This document shows, piece after piece, positions 39,185 to 48,566 of a stretch of DNA of 64,000 nt. The stretch is from Lysobacter arseniciresistens ZS79 (GTDB taxonomy: Bacteria > Pseudomonadota > Gammaproteobacteria > Xanthomonadales > Xanthomonadaceae), in contig NZ_AVPT01000012.1 in assembly GCF_000768335.1 (NCBI RefSeq), positions 1 through 64,000 of the forward strand. Direction: 5' to 3'. A model generated the notes under the pieces. The model was not told the DNA's origin. It made no database searches and worked only from the letters and a program-made list of their open reading frames with translations. Within the stretch, counting starts at the first letter, position 1; every line of letters begins with the position of its first letter. A program made the translations under genes and the position numbers.

Positions 39185-39218
39185 GCAGCAATGTGACATT
39201 GCTGCGGTGTGGTTACAC
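39185..39218 (-). promoter_or_regulatory. Pho-box-like site overlapping a perfect palindrome, porin promoter
   Basis: GTGTAAC (39218-39212, minus) and ATGTCAC are spaced as in the pstS promoter (TGTAAC-N13-TGTCA). Overlapping it, 39185-39205 is a perfect palindrome with 10-bp arms (GCAGCAATGT) around one base. The palindrome is not needed for a Pho box, so a second regulator may bind here. It lies 54-87 bp before the porin ATG. Confidence 0.55.
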
Positions 39219-39260
39219 CCGTTTTGCAGTCTGGTGAATCCCCGCGCCCCGCCGTCACGC

Positions 39261-39749
39261 TCAGGGGGGCGGGAGCTGGAAGGCCACCTCCGCCCTCAGT
39301 GAGCCGTTGCGCTTGCCGATGTCGAGCGATGCCGGCGCGATGCCGTGGCGGTTGCGCAGGCCGTCGAGCCAGCCGAACAGGGCCGGCGCCGCCACCGCGT
39401 CGATGCCGATGACCAGTAGGCCGGCGTCGCTGCGCTGGCGGGTGACCGGCACTTGCGCGGCCGTGGCGCTTTCGAGTACGGCCCGGGTGAAGGCGTCGCC
39501 GGTCGTGATGGCCGGGCGATCGGCCTGCAGCTCGCGGATCGCGCGGATGGCGGCGGCGAGTTCGGCGTGGTCGGCGGCGGCGCGCCGGTGGTCGCGGACG
39601 GCGGCATCGGCACGGGCCTGCAGCGGGCGCAGCACGCCCAGCCACAGGACGAAGGCCGCGACTGCCACGGCCATCAGCGCCAGCATGGCGCGCTCGCGCG
39701 GGGCGAAGGTGTCCCAGCGGTCGCGGAAACGGTGGTGCGGGGTGGTCAT
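39261..39749 (-). CDS. gspM: Type II secretion system protein M
   Basis: Inner-membrane assembly-platform protein that partners GspL. 162 residues: short cytoplasmic N-terminus, one membrane span (ERAMLALMAVAVAAFVLWLGVL, about 19-40), a coiled-coil-like segment (LQARADAAVRDHRRAAADHAEL) and a C-terminal ferredoxin-like domain. Last gene of the gsp operon, overlapping gspL by 4 bp. No gspN follows. Confidence 0.88.
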   Translation of the reverse strand: MTTPHHRFRDRWDTFAPRERAMLALMAVAVAAFVLWLGVLRPLQARADAAVRDHRRAAADHAELAAAIRAIRELQADRPAITTGDAFTRAVLESATAAQVPVTRQRSDAGLLVIGIDAVAAPALFGWLDGLRNRHGIAPASLDIGKRNGSLRAEVAFQLPPP

Positions 39750-40855
39750 GGCTGCGCTGCCAGTTCGACGGTGGTGTGGATGCGGCCACTGGTGTTGCGG
39801 CTGCCGGTGGCCTCCAGCGACAGGCCGGACGCGGCGACGGCGTCGCGCAGGCGGTCGACGTCGCGCGGGTCCGCGTGGGCGATGGTGGCGACGAGGGTTT
39901 CGCCACTGAAGGAAAGCGTGTCGATTTCGGCGCCGTCGATGGCGGCGACCGTGGCGGACAGGGCGGCGGTGGCACGGGCGAAGGTATCGCCGGCGCGCAG
40001 TCCGGCCAGCTGAGCGCGGACCGCGGGCAGCGGTGTGTCGGTGGCGGCCAGCGACGGCAGCACGGTGCGGGCGAGGGCGCGCGACTGCACGGCGAGCGCA
40101 TCGGCGGCGCGGGCGTGGTGGATGGCCTTCGCCCCGAGCAGCAACGCCGGCGAGGCCGCCAGCACCGCGGCGAGGACGGCGGCGCGACGCCAGGCCGGCC
40201 AGCCTTCGCGCTGCGGCGGGATGCGGGCGAAGTCGTGCTGCAGCAGGTCGATGGGCGGCGAGAGCGCGCCGGCGGCGAGTGCTTCGTCGAGGTCTTCGAT
40301 GGGCGCCCGGCGCCGTTCATCGATGACCGCGTCGGCCAGTGCGGGCTCGGCGGCGAAGGCGAGTCGCTCGCCGCGCACCAGCCATTCGCCGGCGTGCCCG
40401 GCGACGGTCACCGCATCCGGATCGTCGGGCATGGGCAGCAGCAGCGGTGCCGGCACCACGGCGTCGGCGGTGATGCCCTGCGCGGCTGTGCGGTCGAGCC
40501 AGCCGCGCATGCGGGACGCATCGACGCAGACCACGAGCCGTTGCCGGCCCTCGGTGGTTTGCGGGCCGATCGCGACGTGCTGGCAGTCGGCCGCGACCGC
40601 GAGGTGGTCGGCGACCAGCAGGCGGGCGGCGGCCAGCGCCTGCAGGGGGTTGCGCGCCGGCAGGTCGAGCCACAGCACGTGGCAATCGGCGCCGGGGACG
40701 ACGAGGAGGTTGCGCGCGCCGGCGTCGACGGGACCCGGCTCGGAATCGGCAAAACGTTCGCGGGCGAGCACGCGGCCGGCGGCGTCGACCCGCAGCCGGA
40801 CGATGTCGCCGTCGGGGTCGGACGGGAGCAGGAACAACTGCAGGGCAGGGGTCAT
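39746..40855 (-). CDS. gspL: Type II secretion system protein L
   Basis: Bitopic inner-membrane protein linking the GspE ATPase to the platform. 369 residues from the ATG at 40855: cytoplasmic actin-like domain (1-230), one membrane span (WRRAAVLAAVLAASPALLLGA, about 236-256) and a periplasmic ferredoxin-like domain. The frame continues upstream to 41479, but that part is antisense-like and overlaps gspK; ATG 40855 overlaps the gspK stop by 4 bp. Confidence 0.9.
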   Translation of the reverse strand: MTPALQLFLLPSDPDGDIVRLRVDAAGRVLARERFADSEPGPVDAGARNLLVVPGADCHVLWLDLPARNPLQALAAARLLVADHLAVAADCQHVAIGPQTTEGRQRLVVCVDASRMRGWLDRTAAQGITADAVVPAPLLLPMPDDPDAVTVAGHAGEWLVRGERLAFAAEPALADAVIDERRRAPIEDLDEALAAGALSPPIDLLQHDFARIPPQREGWPAWRRAAVLAAVLAASPALLLGAKAIHHARAADALAVQSRALARTVLPSLAATDTPLPAVRAQLAGLRAGDTFARATAALSATVAAIDGAEIDTLSFSGETLVATIAHADPRDVDRLRDAVAASGLSLEATGSRNTSGRIHTTVELAAQP

Positions 40856-41838
40856 TCGGGCAGGGTCCAGCGGCGGGCGACCAGCCGTGCGCGGCCGGCG
40901 GCGAGTTCGAACAGAGCGCTCGAGACGAACTGCGCGCCGCCGTGTTCGACCCGGGTCTGGAGGGCGAAGTAGTGCGGTTTCAGCTCGATCCCGGTGAATA
41001 CGGCGTCGGGCAGGCCGAGCGCCGCCAGCACCGGCTCGGCGCGCAGCGTGGCGATGTCCGGCCAGCCGGCGCGCGGGCGCGACTGCAGCAGCCGGCGCGC
41101 GGCGGGCGCGGACAGCGCACCGTCGGTCAGCGCCACCAGCAGCACCGCGTGGTCGGCGTCCAGCGCGTTGAGGTTGACGGGCGAGCGCGCATCGATTGGC
41201 AACGCGCAGATGTACGGGCGCAGCGACTCGTAGAGTTCGGCGTCGAAACCGGCGACCGCGCGCAGCTCGCTGGTCTCGGCCAGCAGGGCGCCGGCGGTCC
41301 GGTATGCCGGCGCGCGCAGGGCGTAGTAGCTGTCCTCGGCGCCGTTGGAACCGGGTACGGCATCGGTGTCGATCCAGTCGACCAGTGCATCGACCAGCGC
41401 AGCGGAGCGATGCGCGGGCACGCCGAGTTCGCGCAGCAGCATCCCGAACTGGCGCGCGCCGGCCTCGCGACGCTGCCACAGCTCGCCCGCACCCTCGACC
41501 ACGCTGTTGAGGTTGAAGCAGGTGCTGGCGTCGTCGAGCTGCGCCTGGACCAGGCCGTCGCCGGTCGGGAACACCATCGGCCGGCCGTTCCAGCGTTCGG
41601 CCGGGACCGTGCCCGCACCGGCCGCGGCCAGCCGCTCGATCTGCGCGCGCGCCAGCGTCTCGGCGCCGAGCGCATGCCAGCGCGCCTGCGCCATCGCCTG
41701 CGCGTTGGTCGCGCGGCGCAGGCCGAAGCGGATGTCGTCGAGCACGCTGGTCACCAGCACCGCCATCACCGCGACCAGCAGCAACACGGTCAGCAATGCG
41801 ACGCCTTGCTGACGGGCGCGCGGAGCGGGTGCCGGCAT
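40852..41838 (-). CDS. gspK: Type II secretion system minor pseudopilin K
   Basis: Large minor pseudopilin that caps the pseudopilus. 328 residues from ATG 41838: a prepilin-like hydrophobic N-terminus (RQQGVALLTVLLLVAVMAVLVTSV) with the G/V cleavage context, then the GspK alpha domain with DLVDWIDTD-type motifs (ALVDALVDWIDTDAVPGSNGAEDSYY), which bind calcium in the homologue. As in other GspK proteins, the usual Glu at position 5 after cleavage is absent. It overlaps gspJ by 1 bp. Confidence 0.92.
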   Translation of the reverse strand: MPAPAPRARQQGVALLTVLLLVAVMAVLVTSVLDDIRFGLRRATNAQAMAQARWHALGAETLARAQIERLAAAGAGTVPAERWNGRPMVFPTGDGLVQAQLDDASTCFNLNSVVEGAGELWQRREAGARQFGMLLRELGVPAHRSAALVDALVDWIDTDAVPGSNGAEDSYYALRAPAYRTAGALLAETSELRAVAGFDAELYESLRPYICALPIDARSPVNLNALDADHAVLLVALTDGALSAPAARRLLQSRPRAGWPDIATLRAEPVLAALGLPDAVFTGIELKPHYFALQTRVEHGGAQFVSSALFELAAGRARLVARRWTLPE

Positions 41839-42446
41839 CACGTCGCCGTCCCCGGTAGCAGCAACAGCTGCTCGATCCGGCCCAGTCCGTCCAGTTCCAG
41901 CGTCAACCGCACGGCGTCGGGCATCGCCGCGGCGCCGCCGGCCCAGCCGCGGTTCCATTGGCCGCGATGGTGGTATTCGATGGACGCCGCACGGATGCCG
42001 GTCAGCAGCACCTGCGGCGTACCGGTCGCGGCGCCGTCGAGCGCGGCCCGGCTGGCGCGTTCGAGCTGGCCGTCGACGATCCGGTATTCGATGTACTGGA
42101 GTGACGCGCGCGGCTCGCCGTCGGGGTTGGCCCAGCCACGGCGGACCAGCGCCAGCAGCGGTTCGCCGCCGCGCCCGGCGCCATCGGTGCGGCCGACGAA
42201 GGCGTTGCGCGCGGGCGCACCATCGCGCCCGCGCACGCGCCGCACCGCGGCCTGGGCGAGGTCGGCCTGCAGCAGCCCCCGCGCGCGCTGGAACTCGCCG
42301 AGCCGGTCCATCCGCGCCTGGACCACGCCCTGGTTGTCGGCCGCGTAGGCCATCACCCCGACGCCGACCGCCGATAGAAGCGCGAAGATCAGCAGCGCCA
42401 CCAGCATTTCGACCAAGGTGAAACCGGCGGTGCGCGCGGCCATCAC
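41838..42446 (-). CDS. gspJ: Type II secretion system minor pseudopilin J
   Basis: A 202-residue minor pseudopilin of the tip complex with H, I and K. Prepilin peptidase site G-FTLVEMLVALLIFALLSAVGVG near residue 8, followed by the GspJ globular domain. The ATG overlaps the gspI stop by 4 bp. Confidence 0.92.
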   Translation of the reverse strand: MMAARTAGFTLVEMLVALLIFALLSAVGVGVMAYAADNQGVVQARMDRLGEFQRARGLLQADLAQAAVRRVRGRDGAPARNAFVGRTDGAGRGGEPLLALVRRGWANPDGEPRASLQYIEYRIVDGQLERASRAALDGAATGTPQVLLTGIRAASIEYHHRGQWNRGWAGGAAAMPDAVRLTLELDGLGRIEQLLLLPGTAT

Positions 42447-42826
42447 GGCGCCTCCCGGAACACGGTCGCCTCGGCGGCGACGCGCTCCTCGCCGGCCGGC
42501 ATCACCGCGACGTCGATCCGGACGATCGCCGCCATGTCGGTCGGGCTGACGCTGCGGGTCCAGCGCCAGGCGCGATCGCCGAGCAGCGTCTCACCGGCGT
42601 CGGCGCCGGCCGCCAGTTGCGCGGGCGTCGCCAGCAACGCTTCGGCGGCGCGGTTGTCGGCCACCACGCCCGCCAGCACCTGCTCCTCGACCACCACCGC
42701 GGTGCGGGTGTTCTCGCCGGCGAGGTTGAGCAGGGCAAGCACGGTCAGGCCGAACACCGCCAGCGCGACCAGCAGTTCGATCAGCGAGAAGCCGCCGATG
42801 GCCCGGCGCGCGTCAACGCAGGCCAT
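42443..42826 (-). CDS. gspI: Type II secretion system minor pseudopilin I
   Basis: A 127-residue minor pseudopilin. Prepilin site GG-FSLIELLVALAVFGLTVLALLN. ATG 42826 gives the short basic leader expected (MACVDARRAIGG) and overlaps the end of gspH by 14 bp; the upstream extension to 42952 is not homologous. Confidence 0.9.
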   Translation of the reverse strand: MACVDARRAIGGFSLIELLVALAVFGLTVLALLNLAGENTRTAVVVEEQVLAGVVADNRAAEALLATPAQLAAGADAGETLLGDRAWRWTRSVSPTDMAAIVRIDVAVMPAGEERVAAEATVFREAP

Positions 42827-43283
42827 CGACCACCACCTCGCCGGCGGCGTCGACCGCCACCCGCACCTTCTGCCCGTCGCGCTGCAGCTGCACCTCACCG
42901 GTGCGGGCGCCGCCGGCCGGATCGAAGCGGAAGCTGACACGGTGATCCGCATCGCCGACGAGCGCGGTGCCTTCGTTCCACGTGACCGGCCCGAATGGAC
43001 CGTCGTCGAGCGGCTGCCAGTCGCCGAAGTCCTGCCGCGCGAACGTGTAGCCGCCGGCGTCGACCGTCACCTGCACCGCGCGGGTGGTCAGGATCGCCTC
43101 CTCCTGCGCGCGCACCAGCCGCGCCGCCAGCGTGTCGGCCTCCAGCGCGAGCCGGCGGCCGTCACCGGGTGCGGTCAGCGCCACCGCCACCCCGGCCAGG
43201 CCGAGGATCACCAGCACCACCATCAGCTCCACCAGCGTGAAGCCGTGGGGCAGGCGCGCAGGATGGCGGCCGCGACGGTGCAT
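42813..43283 (-). CDS. gspH: Type II secretion system minor pseudopilin H
   Basis: A 156-residue minor pseudopilin. Prepilin site HG-FTLVELMVVLVILGLAGVAV, then a GspH/FimT-like domain with RLVRAQEEAILTTRAVQVTV. It lies 9 bp after gspG. Confidence 0.92.
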   Translation of the reverse strand: MHRRGRHPARLPHGFTLVELMVVLVILGLAGVAVALTAPGDGRRLALEADTLAARLVRAQEEAILTTRAVQVTVDAGGYTFARQDFGDWQPLDDGPFGPVTWNEGTALVGDADHRVSFRFDPAGGARTGEVQLQRDGQKVRVAVDAAGEVVVDGLR

Positions 43284-43292
43284 CGGCGTCGC

Positions 43293-43742
43293 TCAGTTCC
43301 AGTTGCCGATGTCGGCGGCGTCGCCCTCGCCACCCTCGGCGCCGTCGGCACCGAACGAGTAGATGTCGAACGCGCCGCTGCGGCCCGGCTGGCGGTACTG
43401 GTACGGGTTGCCCCACGGATCGGCCGGCAGCCGGCGCACGTAGCCGCCCTTGCGGTAGCGCTCCGGCCGCGCCAGTCCGGCGGGCGCCTGCACCAGGGCG
43501 TCCAGTCCCTGCTCGGTGCGCGGATAGGCCAGGTTCTCCAGCCGGTAGGTCTCGACCGCCTGCTCCAGTACCGACACGTCGGCGCGGGCCTTCTCGACCA
43601 TCGCGCGGTCCTGGCTGGGCATCACGTTGATCATCACCACCGTTGCCAGCAGGCCGATGATGACGATGACCACCATCAGCTCGACCAGGGTGAAACCGGC
43701 GGCGTGGCGGGCGGAGCGGGGCGTGCGGCGGGGTGCGCGCAT
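43293..43742 (-). CDS. gspG: Type II secretion system major pseudopilin G
   Basis: A 149-residue major pseudopilin. Prepilin site AG-FTLVELMVVIVIIGLLATVV, then the conserved YRLENLAYPRTEQGLDALV and DPWGNPYQYRQPG. The C-terminal SFGADGAEGGEGDAADIGNW matches the calcium-binding loop of GspG. The prepilin peptidase needed to process it is not in this window. Confidence 0.95.
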   Translation of the reverse strand: MRAPRRTPRSARHAAGFTLVELMVVIVIIGLLATVVMINVMPSQDRAMVEKARADVSVLEQAVETYRLENLAYPRTEQGLDALVQAPAGLARPERYRKGGYVRRLPADPWGNPYQYRQPGRSGAFDIYSFGADGAEGGEGDAADIGNWN

Positions 43743-43751
43743 GGGTGTACC

Positions 43752-44960
43752 TCAGCCAAGGACAAGGGAGTTGAACTGCAGGATCGGCAGCAGGATGGCG
43801 AGCACGATCACCGCGACCACGCCGCCGAGGACGACGATGATCAGCGGCTCCAGCAGGCTCATCGCCACCGAAGTGAAGGTGTTGAACTCGCGTTCGAGGT
43901 AGTCGGCGGCGCGCTCGAGCATCGGCCCGAGCCGGCCGCTGTCCTCGCCGCTGGTGGTCATGTAGAGCAGCGTCGGCGGGAACACGCCCGCGCGTCGCAT
44001 CGCGCCCGACAGACTGCCGCCCTCGCGGATCGACGCGACCATGCGGTCGGTCGCCTCGCGCAGCACCCGGTTGTGCACGGTGCGCGCGGTGATGACGAGC
44101 CCTTCCAGCATCGGCAGGCCGCTGCCGACCATGATCGACAGGGTCCGCGACATCCGCGCGGCGTGGACGTCGCGCAGCAGCCGGCCGAGCAGCGGCAGCC
44201 GCAGCACCATCGCGTCGAAACGGCGGGCAAACACGGGCTGCTTCATCAACTGGCGGAACGCGACCGCACCGACCGCCAGCAGCGCCAGCGCCGGCAGCCA
44301 GCCCGCGGCCATCAGGTCGGATACGCCGATCACCAGCCGCGTCAGCAGCGGCAGCTCGCGACCCATCGAGTCGAACTGCTCGACCACCTTCGGCACCACG
44401 AACGCCATCAGCGCGATGACCACCGCTACCGCGGTCATCGCCAGCGCGGCCGGGTAGACCAGCGCGGTGACCAGCTTGCCGCGCACCTGCTGCTCGCGTT
44501 CGAGCAGGTCGGCCAGTCGTTCGAGGATGTCGGGCAGGGCGCCGGAACCTTCGCCGGCGGCGACCATCGCGCGGTACAGCGGCGGGAACGCGTTGCCCTG
44601 CCGCGCCATCGCGTCGGACAGCCGGAAGCCCTCGAGCACATGGGCGTGGGTCGCCATCAGCACGCGGCGCACTGCGCGTTTCTCGGCCTGCGCGCCGACC
44701 GTGCGCAGCGCTTCCTCCAGCGTCATCGCCGCCGCCAGGGTCGACAGCTGGCGGGTGACGAGGGCGAGGTCCTTGGCGGTGAAACGGTCCAGCAGCGGAC
44801 GTGGGCCGGTGTCGGCGCCGGTGGCGGCTGGCTCGATCCGTACCGGCACCAGCCGGCGGCGGGCCAGCCGCTCGCGCGCGTCGACCGGGCTGGCGGCGTC
44901 GATCACGCCCTGGCGGGTCAGTCCGCGGGTGTCCAGCGCGGCGTAGTCAAACGCGGGCAT
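43752..44960 (-). CDS. gspF: Type II secretion system inner-membrane protein F
   Basis: A 402-residue polytopic platform protein with the duplicated GspF domain: GNAFPPLYRAMVAAGEGSGALP in the first half and AGVFPPTLLYMTTSGEDSGRLG in the second. Three membrane segments are predicted (about 170-190, 220-240, 370-395). It overlaps the end of gspE by 14 bp. Confidence 0.95.
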   Translation of the reverse strand: MPAFDYAALDTRGLTRQGVIDAASPVDARERLARRRLVPVRIEPAATGADTGPRPLLDRFTAKDLALVTRQLSTLAAAMTLEEALRTVGAQAEKRAVRRVLMATHAHVLEGFRLSDAMARQGNAFPPLYRAMVAAGEGSGALPDILERLADLLEREQQVRGKLVTALVYPAALAMTAVAVVIALMAFVVPKVVEQFDSMGRELPLLTRLVIGVSDLMAAGWLPALALLAVGAVAFRQLMKQPVFARRFDAMVLRLPLLGRLLRDVHAARMSRTLSIMVGSGLPMLEGLVITARTVHNRVLREATDRMVASIREGGSLSGAMRRAGVFPPTLLYMTTSGEDSGRLGPMLERAADYLEREFNTFTSVAMSLLEPLIIVVLGGVVAVIVLAILLPILQFNSLVLG

Positions 44961-46479
44961 GGCTGTTGTCCGATGCTGCGGTGGTCATCGGCGGAGCGTC
45001 GTCCTGGCGGACCACGCGCAGGGCTTCCTCCGGCGTGGTGTCACCGCGCGCCACCGCCGCGCGCGCCGAGGCCGCCAGCGTCGCCGTGCGGCTGAAGGCG
45101 GCGTGTGCAAGCGCGTCCTCGTCGGCGTTGTCGCCGATCATCCGGCGCAGGGTGTCGCCGATCACCACCGCCTCGTACACGCCGAGCCGGCCGGCGTAGC
45201 CGGTGTGGTTGCAGCGGGCGCAGCCGGCGGCGCGGTACACGGTGCCGTGGTGGTCGGCGCCCATCACCTGCCGCACCAGCGCGTCGTTCTCGCGCGGTGC
45301 GCGGCAATGCGGGCACAGCCGCCGAACGAGCCGTTGCGCCAGTACCAGCCGCACGGTCGACGCGAGCAGGAACGGCTCCATGCCCATGTCGCGCAACCGC
45401 GTGATCGCGCCGACCGCGTCGTTGGTGTGCACGGTCGACAGCACCAGGTGGCCGGTCAGGCTGGCCTGCACCGCGATCTGCGCGGTCTCCGGGTCGCGGA
45501 TCTCGCCGACCATCACCACGTCCGGGTCCTGCCGCAGGATGGCACGCAGGCCGGCGGCGAAGGTCATGCCGACCTTGGTGTTGACCTGGGTCTGGCCGAC
45601 GCCGTCGATCGCGTACTCGACCGGGTCCTCGACGGTGAGGATGTTGCGGCTGCCGTCGTTGAGCGAGGCCAGCCCGGCGTACAACGTGGTGGTCTTGCCC
45701 GATCCGGTCGGGCCGGTGACCAGCACGATGCCGTTGGGTACCTGCAGCGCCTTCGCGAACGAGGCTTGCACAGCAGGAGGCATGCCCAGCTGCTCCAGCG
45801 TCAGCGTGCCCTGGTCCTTGTCGAGGATGCGCAGCACCACGCGCTCGCCGCCGCGCGCGGGCAGGGTGGACACGCGCACGTCGAGCGCCTTCGCGCCCAT
45901 CGCGACCGAGATTCGGCCGTCCTGCGGCACGCGCTTCTCGGCGATGTCGAGCCGCGCCATCACCTTCACCCGCGACACCAGCAGCGGTGCGATCCGGCTC
46001 GGCAGCCGCGCGGCCTCGCGCATCACGCCGTCGACCCGCAGGCGTACGCGCAGGATCGATTCGAACGGCTCGATGTGGATGTCGGACGCGCCGACGCGCG
46101 CGCCCTCGGCGATGACGCCGTTGATCAGGCGGATGATCGGCGCGTCGTCGTGGTTCTCCAGCAGGTCGGCGGTGGCGGGAATGTCCTCCACCAGCGAGTC
46201 GAGGCTGCCGTGGGCGTCGAGCGCGTCGACCGTGCCGGCATCGCCGATGCCGGCGTCGGCGTAGACCTCCGACAGCCGGCGGTCGAACACCGCGCGCGCC
46301 AGCGGCTGCACCGACAGCGGGCGGCCGAGCACGCGCCGCACCTCGACCAGCGCCACCGGGTCGGCGCCCTCGCGCAGGGCGACGGCGATGCCGGTGTCGT
46401 CGCCAGCGTCCAGCAGCAGCACGCCGTGGCGCTTGGCGAACGCATAGGGCAGGGCGGGCGCGGTGCTCATCGCGGTCAT
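44947..46479 (-). CDS. gspE: Type II secretion system ATPase E
   Basis: A 510-residue secretion ATPase. N2 domain, then Walker A GPTGSGKTTTLYAGL, Asp box VEDPVEY, Walker B DPDVVMVGEIRDPETAQIA, His box TGHLVLSTVHTNDA, and the tetracysteine zinc motif CPHC...CARC (RRLCPHCRAP and AGCARCNHTGYAGRLGVYE). The ATG overlaps the gspD stop by 4 bp. Confidence 0.95.
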   Translation of the reverse strand: MTAMSTAPALPYAFAKRHGVLLLDAGDDTGIAVALREGADPVALVEVRRVLGRPLSVQPLARAVFDRRLSEVYADAGIGDAGTVDALDAHGSLDSLVEDIPATADLLENHDDAPIIRLINGVIAEGARVGASDIHIEPFESILRVRLRVDGVMREAARLPSRIAPLLVSRVKVMARLDIAEKRVPQDGRISVAMGAKALDVRVSTLPARGGERVVLRILDKDQGTLTLEQLGMPPAVQASFAKALQVPNGIVLVTGPTGSGKTTTLYAGLASLNDGSRNILTVEDPVEYAIDGVGQTQVNTKVGMTFAAGLRAILRQDPDVVMVGEIRDPETAQIAVQASLTGHLVLSTVHTNDAVGAITRLRDMGMEPFLLASTVRLVLAQRLVRRLCPHCRAPRENDALVRQVMGADHHGTVYRAAGCARCNHTGYAGRLGVYEAVVIGDTLRRMIGDNADEDALAHAAFSRTATLAASARAAVARGDTTPEEALRVVRQDDAPPMTTAASDNSHARV

Positions 46480-48566
46480 GGGGTGCCGGCGTCGCCGGTC
46501 GTTGCCGGCGTGGCGGCGGGCGGCACGGCGGGGACGGCCGGGGCGTCGGCCGGCAGCACCGGCGGCCGGGTGCGCAGGTAGTCGCGCACCAGCACGTCGA
46601 GCGCGGCCTCGCGCGCCTTGCCGTCGTCCAGCTGCAGCTGCGAGTCGCGCATGTAGTCGTAGCGCGGCGCGGTCACCCGTTGCGCGTCCTCGCGGCCGCC
46701 GACGATCGTCGGGCGGATGAACACCATCAGGTTGGTCTTGCTGCGCGAGCGCCCGGTCGAGCGGAACAGGTTGCCCAGTAGCGGGATGTCGCCCAGCAGC
46801 GGCACCTTGTCGACCGAGTGGCGGTCGGCCTGGTCGAGCAGGCCGCCGAGCACGACGATCGCGCCGTCGTCCACCAGCACGCGGGTCTCGACCTCGCGCT
46901 TGTTGAGGATCAGCTCGTCGAAGTCGGCGGACACCGGCCCGGCGATGGACGACACCTCCTGCCGCAGCTGCAGGGTGATGCCGCCGCCGGCGTTGATCTG
47001 CGGCGTGACCTCCAGCTGGATGCCGACGTCCTGCCGCTCGATGGTACGGAACGGGTTGGAGTTGCTGTCGCCAAGCACCTCGCCCGAGGTCACCGGCACC
47101 TCCTGGCCGACCAGGATGCGGGCCGGCTCGTTGTCGAGGGTCATGATCGACGGCGTCGACAGCAGGTTGGAGCCGTTGTCGCTCTTGACCGCGTTGATGA
47201 CGAGGCCGAACAGGGTGTCGCCGGCGCTGCCGGCGATGCCGGCCAGCCCGCCGGTCAGGCCGAGCAGTGACTGCAGCGCGGCGCGGCGGGCGGTCTCGGC
47301 GAGGTCGGAATCGTCGTCGTCGTCCAGCAGCGCGGCGCCGGCCAGTTCGGTGATGCCGGGCGTGCCGTTGCGGCGGAACTGGGTGGTGCCGAACGGCACG
47401 CCCTTGCGGTTGGCGGCGGCGATCTGCACGCCGAGTTCGCGCGCGGCGTCGTCGGAGATCTCCACCACGATCGCCTCCACCAGCACCTGCTGGCGGCGAA
47501 CGTCGAGCTGCTTGATCACGCCGACCAGGGTGCGCTGGGTTTCCGGGTCGGCGTTGATGATCAGCGCGTTCTGGCCGGGCGCGCGGACGATGGTCGGGCG
47601 TTTGCCGGGGACGGCCGCGATCACCTGCGCCTGCCCGGCATCGACGCTGGCGCCGGCATTGCCCGCGGTGACCCGCACGGCAGCGCCGCCACCGTCGGCC
47701 GCCACCGGCTGCCCGACCAGCTGTTGCAGCACCGGCAGCAGTTGCTCGGCGCTGGCGTGCTGCAGCATCACCACCTGCACGTCGCCGGTGCTCTCGGCAC
47801 GGCGGTCGAGCTCGAGGATCATCTGCACCACGCGCTGGATCAGCGCCGGGTCGCCGCGCACCACGATCGAGTTGCTGCTGGCCACCGGCAGCACCGACAG
47901 CGCCGCGCTGCCGCCCTCGGCGCCCGCACCGCCGAACAGCCCGTTGACGGTCGCGGCGATCTCGCGCGCCGAGCTGTTGCGCAGGGTGACGGTATCGATG
48001 GTCGCCCGGTCGGTGTCGATCTGCGCGATCAGGGCGCGGATGCGGCGCAGGTTGTCGGCGTAGTCGGCCACCAGCAGGCTGTTGCCCTGTGGCGTGGCGA
48101 TGACCACGCCGCCGCGGCCGACCAGCGGCTTGATGGTCTCGGCGGCGATGCGCGCATCGACCCGCGCCAGCGGGATCACCTCGGTGGCGAAGCCGAGCGC
48201 GCCGGCGCCGGCGGTGCGTGGCTGCTGGGCGGCGGTGTCGTCGGGCACCACCCGGTAGGTCGCCGGGCCCGCGGGCACCGCCACCAGCCCGTTGGCGCGA
48301 AGGATGGTCAGCAACACGCCGAGCAGTTCGGACTCGCTCAGCGGCTGGTCATTGGAGTAGTTGACCGTGCCCTGCACGCCGGGGTCGACGATGAAGCTGG
48401 TGCCGGTGGCGCGCGCGACATCCTCGATGAAGGCGCGCAGGTCGGCATTGCGCACGTTGAACGCCTGCGGCGCATCGGTGGCCGGCGCGGCCTGGGCGAA
48501 GGCGGCGGGGGCTGGCTGGACGGCCAGCAGCAGCGCGAGCAGGGCACCGGTGGAGCGACGGATCAT
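46476..48566 (-). CDS. gspD: Type II secretion system secretin D
   Basis: Outer-membrane secretin. 696 residues: signal peptide (LLALLLAVQPAPAAFA), N0 domain (FNVRNADLRAFIEDVARATGTSFIVDP), N1-N3 domains (N1 with VIPLARVDARIAAETIKPLVG; N3 with QVVMLQHASAEQLLPVLQQL), and the secretin core with LLSTPSIMTLDNEPARILVGQEVPV and VPLLGDIPLLGNLFR. A Pro/Ala-rich tail follows. The start overlaps the gspC stop by 4 bp. Confidence 0.95.
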   Translation of the reverse strand: MIRRSTGALLALLLAVQPAPAAFAQAAPATDAPQAFNVRNADLRAFIEDVARATGTSFIVDPGVQGTVNYSNDQPLSESELLGVLLTILRANGLVAVPAGPATYRVVPDDTAAQQPRTAGAGALGFATEVIPLARVDARIAAETIKPLVGRGGVVIATPQGNSLLVADYADNLRRIRALIAQIDTDRATIDTVTLRNSSAREIAATVNGLFGGAGAEGGSAALSVLPVASSNSIVVRGDPALIQRVVQMILELDRRAESTGDVQVVMLQHASAEQLLPVLQQLVGQPVAADGGGAAVRVTAGNAGASVDAGQAQVIAAVPGKRPTIVRAPGQNALIINADPETQRTLVGVIKQLDVRRQQVLVEAIVVEISDDAARELGVQIAAANRKGVPFGTTQFRRNGTPGITELAGAALLDDDDDSDLAETARRAALQSLLGLTGGLAGIAGSAGDTLFGLVINAVKSDNGSNLLSTPSIMTLDNEPARILVGQEVPVTSGEVLGDSNSNPFRTIERQDVGIQLEVTPQINAGGGITLQLRQEVSSIAGPVSADFDELILNKREVETRVLVDDGAIVVLGGLLDQADRHSVDKVPLLGDIPLLGNLFRSTGRSRSKTNLMVFIRPTIVGGREDAQRVTAPRYDYMRDSQLQLDDGKAREAALDVLVRDYLRTRPPVLPADAPAVPAVPPAATPATTGDAGTP

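Noticed and set aside
39132-39260. Search for gspN or gspO after gspM
   Set aside because: The 129-bp gap holds only the porin promoter; the operon ends at gspM and the prepilin peptidase must be elsewhere.
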